NCBI RefSeq assembly: GCF_003710915.1
Contig: NZ_RHHR01000010.1
Span: 398,214 to 462,213, forward strand
Source of the DNA: Brevibacillus invocatus
GTDB lineage: Bacteria > Bacillota > Bacilli > Brevibacillales > Brevibacillaceae
DNA: 64,000 nt
Reading direction: 5' to 3'
Numbering within the stretch: position 1 is the first letter of the stretch; every line of letters begins with the position of its first letter. Made by a program: the position numbers and the translations under genes. Below the pieces are notes generated by a model. The model had not been told where the DNA came from and searched no databases. It saw only the letters and a program-made list of their open reading frames with translations. This document shows, in pieces, positions 1 through 8,433 of the stretch.

Positions 1-85
1 TCGAGCCCCCGATTCCTACTAAACCCGATAGAAAGGAACCCACAAATCCGATGAGAAAGAGGGTCAGGAACAGGCTAAGCGTCAT
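1..85 (-). CDS. TauE/SafE (TSUP) sulfite exporter family permease, N-terminal fragment
   Basis: The gene starts at an ATG at 83-85, preceded by an AAGGAGG ribosome binding site, and runs off the left edge, so only 28 residues are visible. They form one hydrophobic segment ending in SGLVGIGGG-like sequence (SGLVGIGG), typical of the first helix and loop of TSUP permeases. It follows the persulfide dioxygenase gene by 24 bp in the same direction. In staphylococcal cst operons a TauE protein exports the sulfite made from persulfide, and that role is inferred here. The family call rests on a short fragment and on context. Confidence 0.7.
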   Translation of the reverse strand, partial: MTLSLFLTLFLIGFVGSFLSGLVGIGGS

Positions 86-109
86 GGTTTGCCTCCTTGT
101 ACGTGCCCG

Positions 110-1519
110 TTAGACGGTTACCAGACCATCCCTCTTCCATTTATCGATGCCGCCGGACAGGTTGATGACCTCTTTGAATCCGTTTGCTTGCAGGATGCTC
201 GCGGCGATCGCCGAACGTGCACCGGAACGGCATTGCACGACGATCGGTTTATCCTGAGAAATTTCACTCATTCTGCCTGGCAATGTCCCGAGCATGATGT
301 GCTGGGCATTTGGGATATGGCCTTCGTTCCACTCTGCCTGATTGCGAACGTCGAGGATATGCACTTCCCCACTTTCGACTTTCTTGGCAATTTCGGCTGG
401 TGTTACTTCATCATAGGATTCGAGGGCAAATGCATCACTGGCAAATATCTTTGCGCAATCAATCAGCCCAACCACATGGTCGATCCCTACGGAGCGCAAC
501 GTTTTCAGATTATCCTCCAGATTTTCTGGATTGGTCAGCAGGTAAAGAGGACGGCTGTAGTCGACAATCCAACCCGCCCAATTCGTGAACGCCTTGTTAT
601 ACGGAATATTGAGTGTTCCTTCGATATGGCCTTTGGCAAAATCCTGAGCAGGGCGCAGGTCAAGAATCTGCTCGTTGCTAAACACTGCCTTGACATCTTC
701 CGTCGCGGATACTTCTTTTGGCACGGGAAGATTGCCGATCAACTCTGGTCCCACTTTGTTTACATGCTTCATGACTGCAAAATATTTAGGCGGTTCTGGT
801 TGACCGTCCAGCAAAGCCTGAACGAACTCGTCTTCATTTGTGTGCTGCAGAGCCCAGTTGAACAGCTTTTCGTAACCGACTGTCGAGGAAGGAACCGCAC
901 CCAATGCCTTCCCACACGCACTTCCTGCACCGTGTGCTGGCCAAACCTGCAAGTAATCCGGAAGCTGTTTGAATTTCATGAGGGATTGGAACATATCTCG
1001 TGCACCTGTTTCAGAAGTGCCTTTGATTCCCGCAGCTTTTTCCAATAGGTCTGGTCTGCCTACATCTCCGACGAAAACAAAATCCCCCGTGAAAATACCC
1101 ATAGGACGGTCAGCGCTGCCTCCACGGTCTGTCAGCAGAAAAGAAATGCTTTCCGGTGTGTGGCCTGGCGTGTGCATCACTTCAAATACCAGATTGCCTA
1201 TCGTAAACGTATCACCATCGTGCAAAAGCTGATGGCTCAAGCCCTCAACGTATTGATAGCGCCAGTCATCTCCACCTTCGTCAGACAGGTACAGCTTCGC
1301 TTGATGGGTCGCTCCCAGCTCACGCGCACCGGAAACAAAATCAGCGTGAATATGGGTTTCCGTCGCAGCCACAATTTTTACGCCTTCTGCTTTGGCTACT
1401 TGAAAATAAGGCTCCAGGTTTCGGCTAGGGTCAATGACAATTGCTTCTCCTGTTCTTTGACAACCTACAAGATAGGATGCATGAGCGAGCTTTTCATCGT
1501 AAAAATAACGTAACAACAT
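110..1519 (-). CDS. CstB-like persulfide dioxygenase-rhodanese fusion
   Basis: A 469-residue cytoplasmic protein with three parts. Residues 1-240 are a metallo-beta-lactamase-fold persulfide dioxygenase with THIHAD (H56, H58, D60), HTPGH (H116, H120), D146 and H196 as likely iron-site residues. A Cys sits in GAGSACGKALG (C202), as in CstB. Residues about 270-360 are a rhodanese-like domain whose active loop has no Cys. Residues about 375-469 are an active rhodanese with CRSGARS (C430). The family oxidises persulfides to sulfite and can pass sulfane sulfur to sulfite, giving thiosulfate. It is the third gene of sqr-DUF1641-this-tauE, 14 bp after DUF1641. The order of domains matches staphylococcal CstB well; the exact product is inferred. 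Confidence 0.9.
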   Translation of the reverse strand: MLLRYFYDEKLAHASYLVGCQRTGEAIVIDPSRNLEPYFQVAKAEGVKIVAATETHIHADFVSGARELGATHQAKLYLSDEGGDDWRYQYVEGLSHQLLHDGDTFTIGNLVFEVMHTPGHTPESISFLLTDRGGSADRPMGIFTGDFVFVGDVGRPDLLEKAAGIKGTSETGARDMFQSLMKFKQLPDYLQVWPAHGAGSACGKALGAVPSSTVGYEKLFNWALQHTNEDEFVQALLDGQPEPPKYFAVMKHVNKVGPELIGNLPVPKEVSATEDVKAVFSNEQILDLRPAQDFAKGHIEGTLNIPYNKAFTNWAGWIVDYSRPLYLLTNPENLEDNLKTLRSVGIDHVVGLIDCAKIFASDAFALESYDEVTPAEIAKKVESGEVHILDVRNQAEWNEGHIPNAQHIMLGTLPGRMSEISQDKPIVVQCRSGARSAIAASILQANGFKEVINLSGGIDKWKRDGLVTV

Positions 1520-1533
1520 GGGAGGTTCCTCCT

Positions 1534-2115
1534 TTATTTTGAATGTCTTTGTTTTTCTCCAATGACTTCTACCACGGATTGTGCAAAGCGCAATCCTTTC
1601 TGAACGGTAGGATCTTTCAACAGCTTGTAGAGGTCAAAAATCGAGACAGACTGCTGCTTCTGTTCGGATCGTTCCTTTGCCTCCTGAAACACCTCTACCG
1701 CATGATCGATCTGCTGGGTGACAGGCTTGATGTATCCCTGCACGCTGGCGAACAAATATTGCTGAGACTCTTTGTCCTTCATCAATGATTCCGCCAGATC
1801 GGCTACTTGTTCGAGAGCGCTTACAAGCTTCAAAATCTTCGGCATTTTATCCATCAAAGCCATGAGAGCCACGATTGATTCCTTTTCTATGCGAAACGGC
1901 GCCATTTGTTCTTCTGCCCGCTCGAATAGACTGCGCAAGGACTGCTGATCCTTCATGACGGAGGTTGCAAACTCCAGTCCTTGCTCCGCTGCCAGAACTG
2001 CATCCTTGATCTTGGGGAGCTTTTGGATGAGTGTTTGTATGGCTTCCTGCACTTCTGGATCTGACAAACCTTCGAAAGCAGTATCGTTTTTTTGTTGCTC
2101 CTTCATCTCATTCAC
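1534..2115 (-). CDS. DUF1641 family protein of the sulfide operon
   Basis: A 193-residue, highly charged, largely helical protein with no membrane segment or signal peptide. The repeated pattern around residues 30-110 (KLPKIKDAV, then KMPKILKLVSALEQ) is typical of DUF1641, as in B. subtilis YrhD. Members often lie beside NAD(P)/FAD oxidoreductases, and here the gene sits 34 bp after sqr and 14 bp before the persulfide dioxygenase. A role as an accessory or membrane-association partner of the sulfide:quinone oxidoreductase is an inference from context; no catalytic motif is visible. Confidence 0.75.
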   Translation of the reverse strand: MNEMKEQQKNDTAFEGLSDPEVQEAIQTLIQKLPKIKDAVLAAEQGLEFATSVMKDQQSLRSLFERAEEQMAPFRIEKESIVALMALMDKMPKILKLVSALEQVADLAESLMKDKESQQYLFASVQGYIKPVTQQIDHAVEVFQEAKERSEQKQQSVSIFDLYKLLKDPTVQKGLRFAQSVVEVIGEKQRHSK

Positions 2116-2149
2116 GACTTTTTCTCCTCCTTTCCCTCATTTCGATGGT

Positions 2150-3349
2150 CTACATCAGCCCTTTCAACATGCCATTCCAATACACCACTGGAAGCATGTC
2201 CTTCTTCATCACATACATGCTGAAGCGTTCTTTGGACTGGTCAAACGGAAAGGTCTCCTGCGGATTCTGATTGTAGTCAAACTCCGCCAGAACCAGCTTG
2301 TTGTATCCTGTAACCAACGGACAAGACGTATATCCGTTGTAGTGAGCGGTCAATGGCTCGTCGCGCATGAGAGCCAGCAGATTGTTCTCCACGACGGGTG
2401 CTTGCTTGCGAATCGCAGCCCCTGTTTTCGATGTAGGGAGATTGGCGCAATCACCGAGGCCAAATACGTTCGGATACGTTTTATGCTGCAAGGTGTACGG
2501 ATCGACGTCCACCCAGCCTCCCTGATCGGTCAGCGAGCTTTCTTTCAGGAAATCCGGTGCTTTCATGATCGGAGTCACGTGAAGCAAATCGTACTTGATT
2601 ACTTCCTGTTCCTTGGTATCCAGATTTTCAAATACCGCTTCCTTCACATCAGCCCGAACCTCGATCAAATTTCTTTTGTATTTGGTTTGGATGCCTTTAC
2701 GCTTGACGACTTGATCAAGTGTATCCGCGTATTTCTTCACATCGAATATCACGGATTTTGCAGAAGCAAAGATGACTTCTGATTGCTTGCGTACTCCTGA
2801 CTTGCGGAAGTAATCGTCAGCCAGATACATGATCTTCTGAGGTGCTCCACCGCACTTCACAGGAGAGTTGGGATGCGTGAAAATGGCAGTGCCTCCCTTG
2901 AAGCTTTGGATCGCTTCCCAGGTACTGTCTACCGATTCATAGGAGTAGTTGCTGCATACTCCGTCTTTGCCCAGCGCATCCTTCAGACCCTTGATGCCAT
3001 CCCAGTGAATGTGAAGTCCTGCAGCCACAACCAGATAATCATAGGTAACCGTGGTTCCCGCTTGCGTCTGTAGTTGATTTTGTTCCGGCTGAAAGGAGGT
3101 AACGGCATCTTGCATCCAATCCACGCCTTCCGGGATCAATGAAGACATCTCACGCTCTGAATCTTCTTTCTTGGCTGCTCCTCCGCCTACCAGCGTCCAT
3201 AATGGCTGATAATAGTGCTTGGAGGCAGGATCTATGATGACGATGTTTCCTTTGAGTTGCTTGGAAGCGCGAGCCAGTCTAGCCGCCACAGAAATGCCCG
3301 CTGTCCCTGCACCTACAATGGCTACTGTATAATGAACCTGATTTGCCAT
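2150..3349 (-). CDS. sqr: Sulfide:quinone oxidoreductase, type II
   Basis: A 399-residue flavoprotein that oxidises sulfide to persulfide and reduces the quinone pool at the membrane face. An FAD-binding GAGTAG motif lies at residues 13-18. The likely redox cysteines are C166 in VKCGGAPQK and C343 in GYTSCPLVTGYN, both in the contexts seen in the type II (human SQOR-like) enzymes; C301 in GLGDCANLP lies at the second FAD contact. The C-terminus is rich in aromatic and hydrophobic residues, fitting a monotopic anchor. It is the first gene of the sulfide operon, and a palindrome at 3450-3465 lies about 100 bp upstream. Persulfide made here would be the substrate of the downstream dioxygenase. 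Confidence 0.9.
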   Translation of the reverse strand: MANQVHYTVAIVGAGTAGISVAARLARASKQLKGNIVIIDPASKHYYQPLWTLVGGGAAKKEDSEREMSSLIPEGVDWMQDAVTSFQPEQNQLQTQAGTTVTYDYLVVAAGLHIHWDGIKGLKDALGKDGVCSNYSYESVDSTWEAIQSFKGGTAIFTHPNSPVKCGGAPQKIMYLADDYFRKSGVRKQSEVIFASAKSVIFDVKKYADTLDQVVKRKGIQTKYKRNLIEVRADVKEAVFENLDTKEQEVIKYDLLHVTPIMKAPDFLKESSLTDQGGWVDVDPYTLQHKTYPNVFGLGDCANLPTSKTGAAIRKQAPVVENNLLALMRDEPLTAHYNGYTSCPLVTGYNKLVLAEFDYNQNPQETFPFDQSKERFSMYVMKKDMLPVVYWNGMLKGLM

Positions 3350-3449
3350 TCCTCTAACCCCCTATTCATTTTTTCATGCCCTGCATAAATGGTGACAAGA
3401 AGATGTACATCTCTATCTCTTAGTCTACTCCTCCGAATTTTTTTACATA

Positions 3450-3465
3450 TAGGGGAACTCCCCTA
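3450..3465. promoter_or_regulatory. Perfect GC-rich palindrome upstream of sqr, candidate response-regulator operator
   Basis: TAGGGG-AACT-CCCCTA is a perfect inverted repeat of 6-base arms around 4 bases, 101-116 bp upstream of sqr. The same pattern lies upstream of cydA (7726-7741) and, weaker, upstream of the usp gene (62679-62693). NreC of staphylococci is known to bind GC-rich palindromes of this general form, and an NreC-like gene ends just beside this site. Binding here is inferred. Confidence 0.55.
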
Positions 3466-3487
3466 CTTTTGGTCCGGACTGGTGGAA

Positions 3488-3531
3488 ACAAAAAAGTCCT
3501 TTACGATGCCTGATGGCACGAAAAGGACTTT
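3488..3531 (-). terminator. Terminator after the cydAB-kinase-regulator operon
   Basis: On the minus strand a stem of AAGTCCTTT paired with AAAGGACTT, with an inner TGCC/GGCA helix, is followed by a run of T. It separates the response regulator gene from the sqr promoter. Confidence 0.8.
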
Positions 3532-3553
3532 ATGAAAAGCTGTTGCATTCCAG

Positions 3554-4198
3554 CTAGAACGCCAGCTCCAAATATTTGTTCTTGATCGCATACTGGATCA
3601 GCTCATGCTTCGAATCGATGGAAAGCTTTTGCATGATGTTGGTTTTGTGGTTTTCTACAGTCTTCACGCTGATGGACAGCTTTTCTGCGATGTCTTTATT
3701 GGTATAGCCCAAGACAATCAGTCGCACAATCTCCTTTTCCCGATCCGTCAAAATAGAAGGCATGACCTTGGCGTCTGACTTCATCCATTGTCGGATCATC
3801 TCCTGGGAGACAGAGGTTCTGTAAAAGTGCTTACCCTGGTAAACCTCATGGATCGCCTGATACAGGAGCTCGCCATGACTGTTTTTTAAAATGTACCCAT
3901 GGGCACCTACCGCAATCGCCTGCTGAACAAAAATCTCTTCGTCATGCATCGTAAGCACCACGATCTTGACAGCAGGATTCTGTTTCCGAATTTCTTTGCT
4001 TGCCGAAAAACCATCCAGCCCATTCGGCATGGACAAATCCATCAGTACGACATCAGGGGCAAGCTGCTTGGTCTTGATGACAGCATCATTGCCATCATGA
4101 CTTTCGCCCACGATTTTGATATCGGCATTGCCTTCCAGCAGGACTCGCAATCCTTTGCGTATCATCGTATGATCATCTACCAGCAGGACTCGTATCAC
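3554..4198 (-). CDS. NarL/NreC-type response regulator
   Basis: A 214-residue response regulator with a receiver domain (acidic pair DD at 8-9, phospho-acceptor D54 in VLMDLSMP, then a conserved K in YILKNS) and a C-terminal LuxR/NarL helix-turn-helix (TDREKEIVRLI and NKDIAEKLSISVKTVENH). The GTG start at 4196-4198 is chosen because AAGGAGGGG lies five to six bases before it; upstream in-frame ATGs would lie well inside the kinase gene. It overlaps the kinase by 26 bp, so the two are translationally coupled. Best candidate for the protein that reads the palindromes before sqr and cydA. Confidence 0.9.
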   Translation of the reverse strand: MIRVLLVDDHTMIRKGLRVLLEGNADIKIVGESHDGNDAVIKTKQLAPDVVLMDLSMPNGLDGFSASKEIRKQNPAVKIVVLTMHDEEIFVQQAIAVGAHGYILKNSHGELLYQAIHEVYQGKHFYRTSVSQEMIRQWMKSDAKVMPSILTDREKEIVRLIVLGYTNKDIAEKLSISVKTVENHKTNIMQKLSIDSKHELIQYAIKNKYLELAF

Positions 4199-5264
4199 TT
4201 TTCTCCCCTCCTTGCACCCTGACGACGACTTTGATCGTGGTTCCTGCAAAAGGTGCGGTTTGGATATTAAGCTTTCCTCCCATTTGATACACTCTTTCTT
4301 CCATATGCTTGAGTCCAAGTCCAACCTTTACATGATCCATCACAAAGCCAATCCCGTTATCCTGGACGATCAGTACCAACTCGTCCTGCTCCTTGTATAA
4401 GATGACCTCTATCAAGCTCGCTTTCGAATATTTCAAAGCGTTGTGAAGGGCCTCCTGAATGACGCGGTACAGATTGATTTCGAGGATCGGCGGTACCCGA
4501 TCGTCTACATGGGCATGCGAAAAAGTAATATTTACATGCAGATGCGTCTTGTTCAGGCTCGATACCAGATGCCTGACTGTCGGAATCAATCCCAAATGAT
4601 CGAGACTGTGTGGCCGCAGCTGTAGTGAGTACAGCTTGACGTCCTGGATTGCTTTTTCCAGTTCATCGACAATCTCCTGCATGTATTCCTTGAATTGCTC
4701 TTCTTGCTTGACGCGTGCTTGGATTGCTTGCAAGCCGACAGATACGGAATAGAGAGATTGTCCGACGCCATCATGCAGCTCCTGAGCCAGTCGTTTGTGC
4801 TCGTTCTCCTGTGCCTCCAGTGTTTTTTGCAGAACCAGCTTGGAGATTCTCGCTTCTTCTTCCTTCAGCTTGGAAGTGAGGTCTTTGACAACCAGCAAGA
4901 CTTCCTGCTGCTTCTGCTCGCGGTTTTCATAGATGACTGCCGTACTCATTTCCATATCTACGTACCGCCCCTCATAGGTTGGCATGGACGATAGAAAATA
5001 GGGGACCTCCCGCTTGGCGAGTAGGTAGCAGCGCTCCTCGCCCGGCTCCAGCTCTCTTGTCTGACAGTACGAGCAATAAGGGACCTGATCTCCTTTTTTC
5101 CAGCCCGTAATCCGCTCTGCAGACGGATTCATGAGAAGAATTTTCCTTGCCTGATCCATCACGATGATTCCGTCCTGCAGGTGGAAAAAAATTTGCTTCA
5201 AATAGCCGCTTTCCATCGCGATGTCTTCTCCATACCAATTGTTCAGAGGGGTATTTTCCTGCAT
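4173..5264 (-). CDS. NreB-like cytoplasmic sensor histidine kinase with PAS domain and three-Cys motif
   Basis: A 363-residue soluble kinase with no membrane helix. Residues about 20-130 form a PAS domain holding C64-X2-C67-X11-C79. In NreB, four cysteines in the spacing C-X2-C-X11-C-X2-C bind an oxygen-labile [4Fe-4S] cluster; here the fourth position (82) is Leu. Residues 150-220 form a HisKA_3 dimerisation domain with H164 in ELHDG, and the C-terminus is an ATPase domain (NALKYSKA, DNGIGF, GLGLKHMEER). It lies 21 bp after cydB, so the bd oxidase and its likely redox sensor are cotranscribed. Whether it still binds a cluster is open. Confidence 0.88.
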   Translation of the reverse strand: MQENTPLNNWYGEDIAMESGYLKQIFFHLQDGIIVMDQARKILLMNPSAERITGWKKGDQVPYCSYCQTRELEPGEERCYLLAKREVPYFLSSMPTYEGRYVDMEMSTAVIYENREQKQQEVLLVVKDLTSKLKEEEARISKLVLQKTLEAQENEHKRLAQELHDGVGQSLYSVSVGLQAIQARVKQEEQFKEYMQEIVDELEKAIQDVKLYSLQLRPHSLDHLGLIPTVRHLVSSLNKTHLHVNITFSHAHVDDRVPPILEINLYRVIQEALHNALKYSKASLIEVILYKEQDELVLIVQDNGIGFVMDHVKVGLGLKHMEERVYQMGGKLNIQTAPFAGTTIKVVVRVQGGEKSDTSPAGR

Positions 5265-5285
5265 AGCTTCCTCCCGGGTAGACGA

Positions 5286-6314
5286 TTACCTTTGTACGGC
5301 TTTTTCTTTTCCTTGTACATATTTTACGTCAAACAGGAACATTTTCATCAAGAGATACAGCGAGGGGATAAGCAAACACAAACCCACTATGAATCCGGTC
5401 ACCAGCGCCTTGCCCATCACAGGGCTGTTGATGCTGTCTGAAATCGTGATGTAGGGATAGAGCAAATACGGCAGATGCGATATGCCATAGCCGTAAAAGG
5501 CGAAAGCAAATTGCAGCATAACCATGACAAATGCCCAACCGTAATGTTTTTTCTTCAACAGAAGAGCCAAGGCCACCAGAAAGCTGGCTAAAGACAGCAG
5601 GAACAGCCAGCTGATGTCCAGCATGTTTTGAAAATGCTCCGGATTGTGTTGATAGATGGCGAAAAAAACGAGCATGCTGGCAAAGATCGTTGGCAGACTC
5701 CACATGATCGCATATTTGTGAAAGATGACGGTCGATTTGCGGTCCTTCGCCTTGTCTGCGTAATACGTCAAAAAGCTGGCACTAATAAACAGAATGCTGA
5801 CAATCGCAAGGATAACGACAGACCAGGCATATGGACTTTTCAGCAATTGATCAGACAGGAATTCCACGAGACCGTTCGTTTCACGGATAAATCCCCCTTC
5901 TGAGATCGTGAGAACGGTCGCCAGCGATGCCGGTATAAACAGTCCCGTCAAACCGTACACGCCTGTGTACAGCATGCTGTTCCTCACACCATAATGGGCA
6001 AAGGCGTAGAAGGAGCCGCGCAGGGAGAGCAGAACCAGTGCGATGCTGCCGGGAACAAGCAGAGCCGTGCCATAGTAATAGGCGGTCGACGGGAAAAACC
6101 CGATCAAGCCCACAAAAAAGAACACCAGAAATACGTTTGTCACTTCCCATACAGGCGACAAATACCGCTCGATGATGGAGTTGACCAGATGATCCTCCTT
6201 TTTTACTTTGCAATAAAAGGAGAAAAAGCCAGCACCAAAATCAATCGAAGCTACGATGAGATAGCCGTACAGAAAGGTCCAAAGAACCGTAATACCCAGT
6301 ATTTCCAGACTCAT
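5286..6314 (-). CDS. cydB: Cytochrome bd-type quinol oxidase subunit II
   Basis: A 342-residue membrane protein with about nine hydrophobic helices. It pairs with CydA to form the quinol:O2 oxidoreductase of the plasma membrane. Typical features are the N-terminal helix with VASIDFGAGF, the SPVWEVTNVFLVFFFVG segment and SLRGSFYAFAHYG. Its ATG overlaps the cydA stop by four bases (ATGA type), showing coupled translation. No cydCD genes follow in the window; instead the kinase gene comes next. Confidence 0.92.
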   Translation of the reverse strand: MSLEILGITVLWTFLYGYLIVASIDFGAGFFSFYCKVKKEDHLVNSIIERYLSPVWEVTNVFLVFFFVGLIGFFPSTAYYYGTALLVPGSIALVLLSLRGSFYAFAHYGVRNSMLYTGVYGLTGLFIPASLATVLTISEGGFIRETNGLVEFLSDQLLKSPYAWSVVILAIVSILFISASFLTYYADKAKDRKSTVIFHKYAIMWSLPTIFASMLVFFAIYQHNPEHFQNMLDISWLFLLSLASFLVALALLLKKKHYGWAFVMVMLQFAFAFYGYGISHLPYLLYPYITISDSINSPVMGKALVTGFIVGLCLLIPSLYLLMKMFLFDVKYVQGKEKAVQR

Positions 6315-7645
6315 CGCGATTCACCTCCTGTTACAGACGGATAGACCTTATCCATGACAACAGGCTGCTTGTATATACGCAGCAGAATAGATGTTGAGAC
6401 TACTGCAAGGAACAGGTAGAGCAGGGAAAATAACGCGAGCATTTCGCCTACGTTGGTGGCACTCGTCACCGCATGGGTCGTCTTCATATAGCCCACCAAA
6501 ATCCACGGCTGTCGACCGATTTCTGTAAAAATCCACCCAAGCTCAATTGCGAGCATGGCCAGTGGAGCACCACCGATAATGAACATCAGTTCCCAAGGGG
6601 ACGCCTCTTTTTTGAGCCATTTTTTCCGAACGAAATACCAGACGGGAACGATGATCATATAGCCGCCGATCGCTACCATTCCATCGAACAGATAGTGAAT
6701 AAACAGCGGCGGACGCAAATCCTCAGGGACCTCATTCAATCCCTTCACTTCACCGTCCAGTGTGTTGGTAGCAAGAACACTCAACGCATACGGCAGTCGA
6801 AGCGCATATTTGATCTCATGAGTCTCTTCATCCAAAACCCCACCAAATATTAACTCAGCCTCTCCTTTGGTCTCAAAATGCCACTCTGCGGCAGCTAGTT
6901 TTTCTGGCTGGTGTTTGGCCAGGTATTTACCAGCGATATCCCCCCAAAGAGCGGTGCCAAGCGAGAATATCAGTGCCAGTGAGAGGGTCAGTTGCAGCGC
7001 TTTCTTGTAATACGCCGTCGCATTTCCTCGCAATAGTTTGTATGCTGCCAATGCTGCCAGGACAAAAGCTGAGGTCGCATAAGAGGAAAAAATCATATGC
7101 CCGGCTTTGGAAGGAGTCGCTGCGTTAAACATCGCCTGAAGCGGCTCAATCGCGACAATCGATCCGTTTTCCAGCGAAAAGCCTTGCGGTGCGTTCATGA
7201 ACGCATTAACTGTCATGATAAAAAAAGCCGATGCGGTAGATCCAATGATGACTGGAATCGAGAATGCCCAGTGCAGATAAGGGTTCTTGAACCGATTCCA
7301 GGTGTACAGGTAGACACCCAAAAAAATGGCTTCAAAGAAAAAGGCAAACGTCTCCAGGAAAAGCGGCAAGGCAATGGCCTCACCTGCCGTCTTCATAAAG
7401 CTTGGCCACAACAAGCTCAGCTGTAAGCCGATACACGTTCCGGTTACGACACCTACCGCGACTGTCACTGTAAAGCCCTTGCTCCAGCGTTTCGCCATTT
7501 GTGTATATCGAGGATCTTTTTTTCGAATACCCAGCCACTCAGCAATCGAGATCAGCACAGGAATCCCTACGCCAAGCACCGCAAAAATAATATGAAATCC
7601 CAATGTAAGGGACGTCAAAATACGGGCATACATCACATTTTCCAA
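6311..7645 (-). CDS. cydA: Cytochrome bd-type quinol oxidase subunit I
   Basis: A 444-residue integral membrane subunit carrying the haems; H18 in LGFHIIFA is the expected axial ligand and GRQPW is the conserved quinol-oxidase motif. The loop after helix VI is short, as in the CIO-like group without the long Q-loop. I chose the TTG at 7643-7645 because GGGAGGG lies seven bases before it; the next ATG would be 19 bases away. The bd oxidases resist sulfide, which fits its place beside sqr. A palindrome lies 81-96 bp upstream at 7726-7741. Confidence 0.92.
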   Translation of the reverse strand: MENVMYARILTSLTLGFHIIFAVLGVGIPVLISIAEWLGIRKKDPRYTQMAKRWSKGFTVTVAVGVVTGTCIGLQLSLLWPSFMKTAGEAIALPLFLETFAFFFEAIFLGVYLYTWNRFKNPYLHWAFSIPVIIGSTASAFFIMTVNAFMNAPQGFSLENGSIVAIEPLQAMFNAATPSKAGHMIFSSYATSAFVLAALAAYKLLRGNATAYYKKALQLTLSLALIFSLGTALWGDIAGKYLAKHQPEKLAAAEWHFETKGEAELIFGGVLDEETHEIKYALRLPYALSVLATNTLDGEVKGLNEVPEDLRPPLFIHYLFDGMVAIGGYMIIVPVWYFVRKKWLKKEASPWELMFIIGGAPLAMLAIELGWIFTEIGRQPWILVGYMKTTHAVTSATNVGEMLALFSLLYLFLAVVSTSILLRIYKQPVVMDKVYPSVTGGESR

Positions 7646-7725
7646 TTTGGTTCCCTCCCTACGTTACCAGCTGGTACTTCTCTATTTGTCACCTCTATGA
7701 TAGGCTTTGCTGAGAGCTTGACGTA

Positions 7726-7741
7726 TAGGTGGGTTCCCCTA
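7726..7741. promoter_or_regulatory. GC-rich palindrome upstream of cydA
   Basis: TAGGTGGGTTCCCCTA (reverse TAGGGGAACCCACCTA) matches the sqr-upstream palindrome at 14 of 16 positions. It lies about 80 bp before the cydA start, beyond the probable core promoter, a position usual for an activator site. A TATCAT sequence nearer the gene is a possible -10. Confidence 0.5.
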
Positions 7742-7759
7742 TCTTTTTAGGTCAATACG

Positions 7760-7788
7760 AAAAAGACTGCCGGATTACCCGACAGCCT
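7760..7788 (-). terminator. Terminator of the CBS-domain gene
   Basis: On the minus strand GGCTGTCGG pairs with CCGGCAGTC across a TAAT-type loop and is followed by TTTTT. Confidence 0.75.
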
Positions 7789-7819
7789 TTCGCATACTAC
7801 TGCCTCACGTTTGGCAGTC

Positions 7820-8260
7820 TCAGTGCGATGTAGGTTGGGAAATTTCTTGAATAGCATCGCTCGCTTCATCGTGGTGGGCCTGGCGGACAGCCATGTCAGC
7901 AATCGCCACAATTCCGACAAGTTTTCCGTGCTCCACCACAGGAAGGCGACGAATTTGATGCTGCGCCATGATCTTGGCAGCCTCGTCGACAGTCATGCCT
8001 GGCTGTCCGAGAATGATGTCACGCGTCATGACTTTCTCGGTTGCAGTAGAGCCCTCATGCTTCTCTGCAAGTCCACGAATGACAATATCACGGTCTGTAA
8101 TCACGCCGATCACGTCATTTTTCTCATCTACCACCGGGATAACGCCAACATTCCAGTCTCGCATTTTGCAAGCAACCTCGTACACATTATCCTTAAGTGT
8201 CACCGTCGCGACATCTTTTGTCATGATTTCACGCAACGTACGATCTTCCACTTTTGCCAT
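7820..8260 (-). CDS. Two-CBS-domain protein
   Basis: A 146-residue soluble protein made of two CBS motifs, residues about 8-62 (REIMTKDVATV, then GVIPVVDEKNDVIGVITDRDI) and about 75-128 (KVMTRDIILG, then RRLPVVEHGKLVGIVAIADM). Such pairs form a Bateman module that binds adenine nucleotides. The His-rich tail after residue 128 is not conserved in the fold. It is monocistronic, with its own terminator, and faces away from yugN. Similar to B. subtilis YhcV-type proteins; ligand and partner cannot be read from sequence. Confidence 0.88.
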   Translation of the reverse strand: MAKVEDRTLREIMTKDVATVTLKDNVYEVACKMRDWNVGVIPVVDEKNDVIGVITDRDIVIRGLAEKHEGSTATEKVMTRDIILGQPGMTVDEAAKIMAQHQIRRLPVVEHGKLVGIVAIADMAVRQAHHDEASDAIQEISQPTSH

Positions 8261-8366
8261 CCACTTCTCCTCCTTTTGCTATGAGACGATTGTAGTGTGT
8301 CCAGCTCCTTAGAGTCTCATTCAAAGGTGAAAGCTTGAAGATCTCTTGACATCCCGTACTTATGCA

Positions 8367-8395
8367 TTGCGCTTCTTCCAAAAAGATACTATATT
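8367..8395 (+). promoter_or_regulatory. Possible sigma-A promoter of yugN
   Basis: TTGCGC, a 17-base spacer, then TATATT lie about 40 bp before the yugN start. The -35 is weak. Confidence 0.35.
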
Positions 8396-8433
8396 AAGAA
8401 GTGAAAAACTCACCATTTGTAGGAGGAAAAAGA

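Noticed and set aside
89..1048. Long plus-strand frame opposite the persulfide dioxygenase gene
   Set aside because: It lies wholly antisense to a clear three-domain gene, has no ribosome site and its translation shows no domain.
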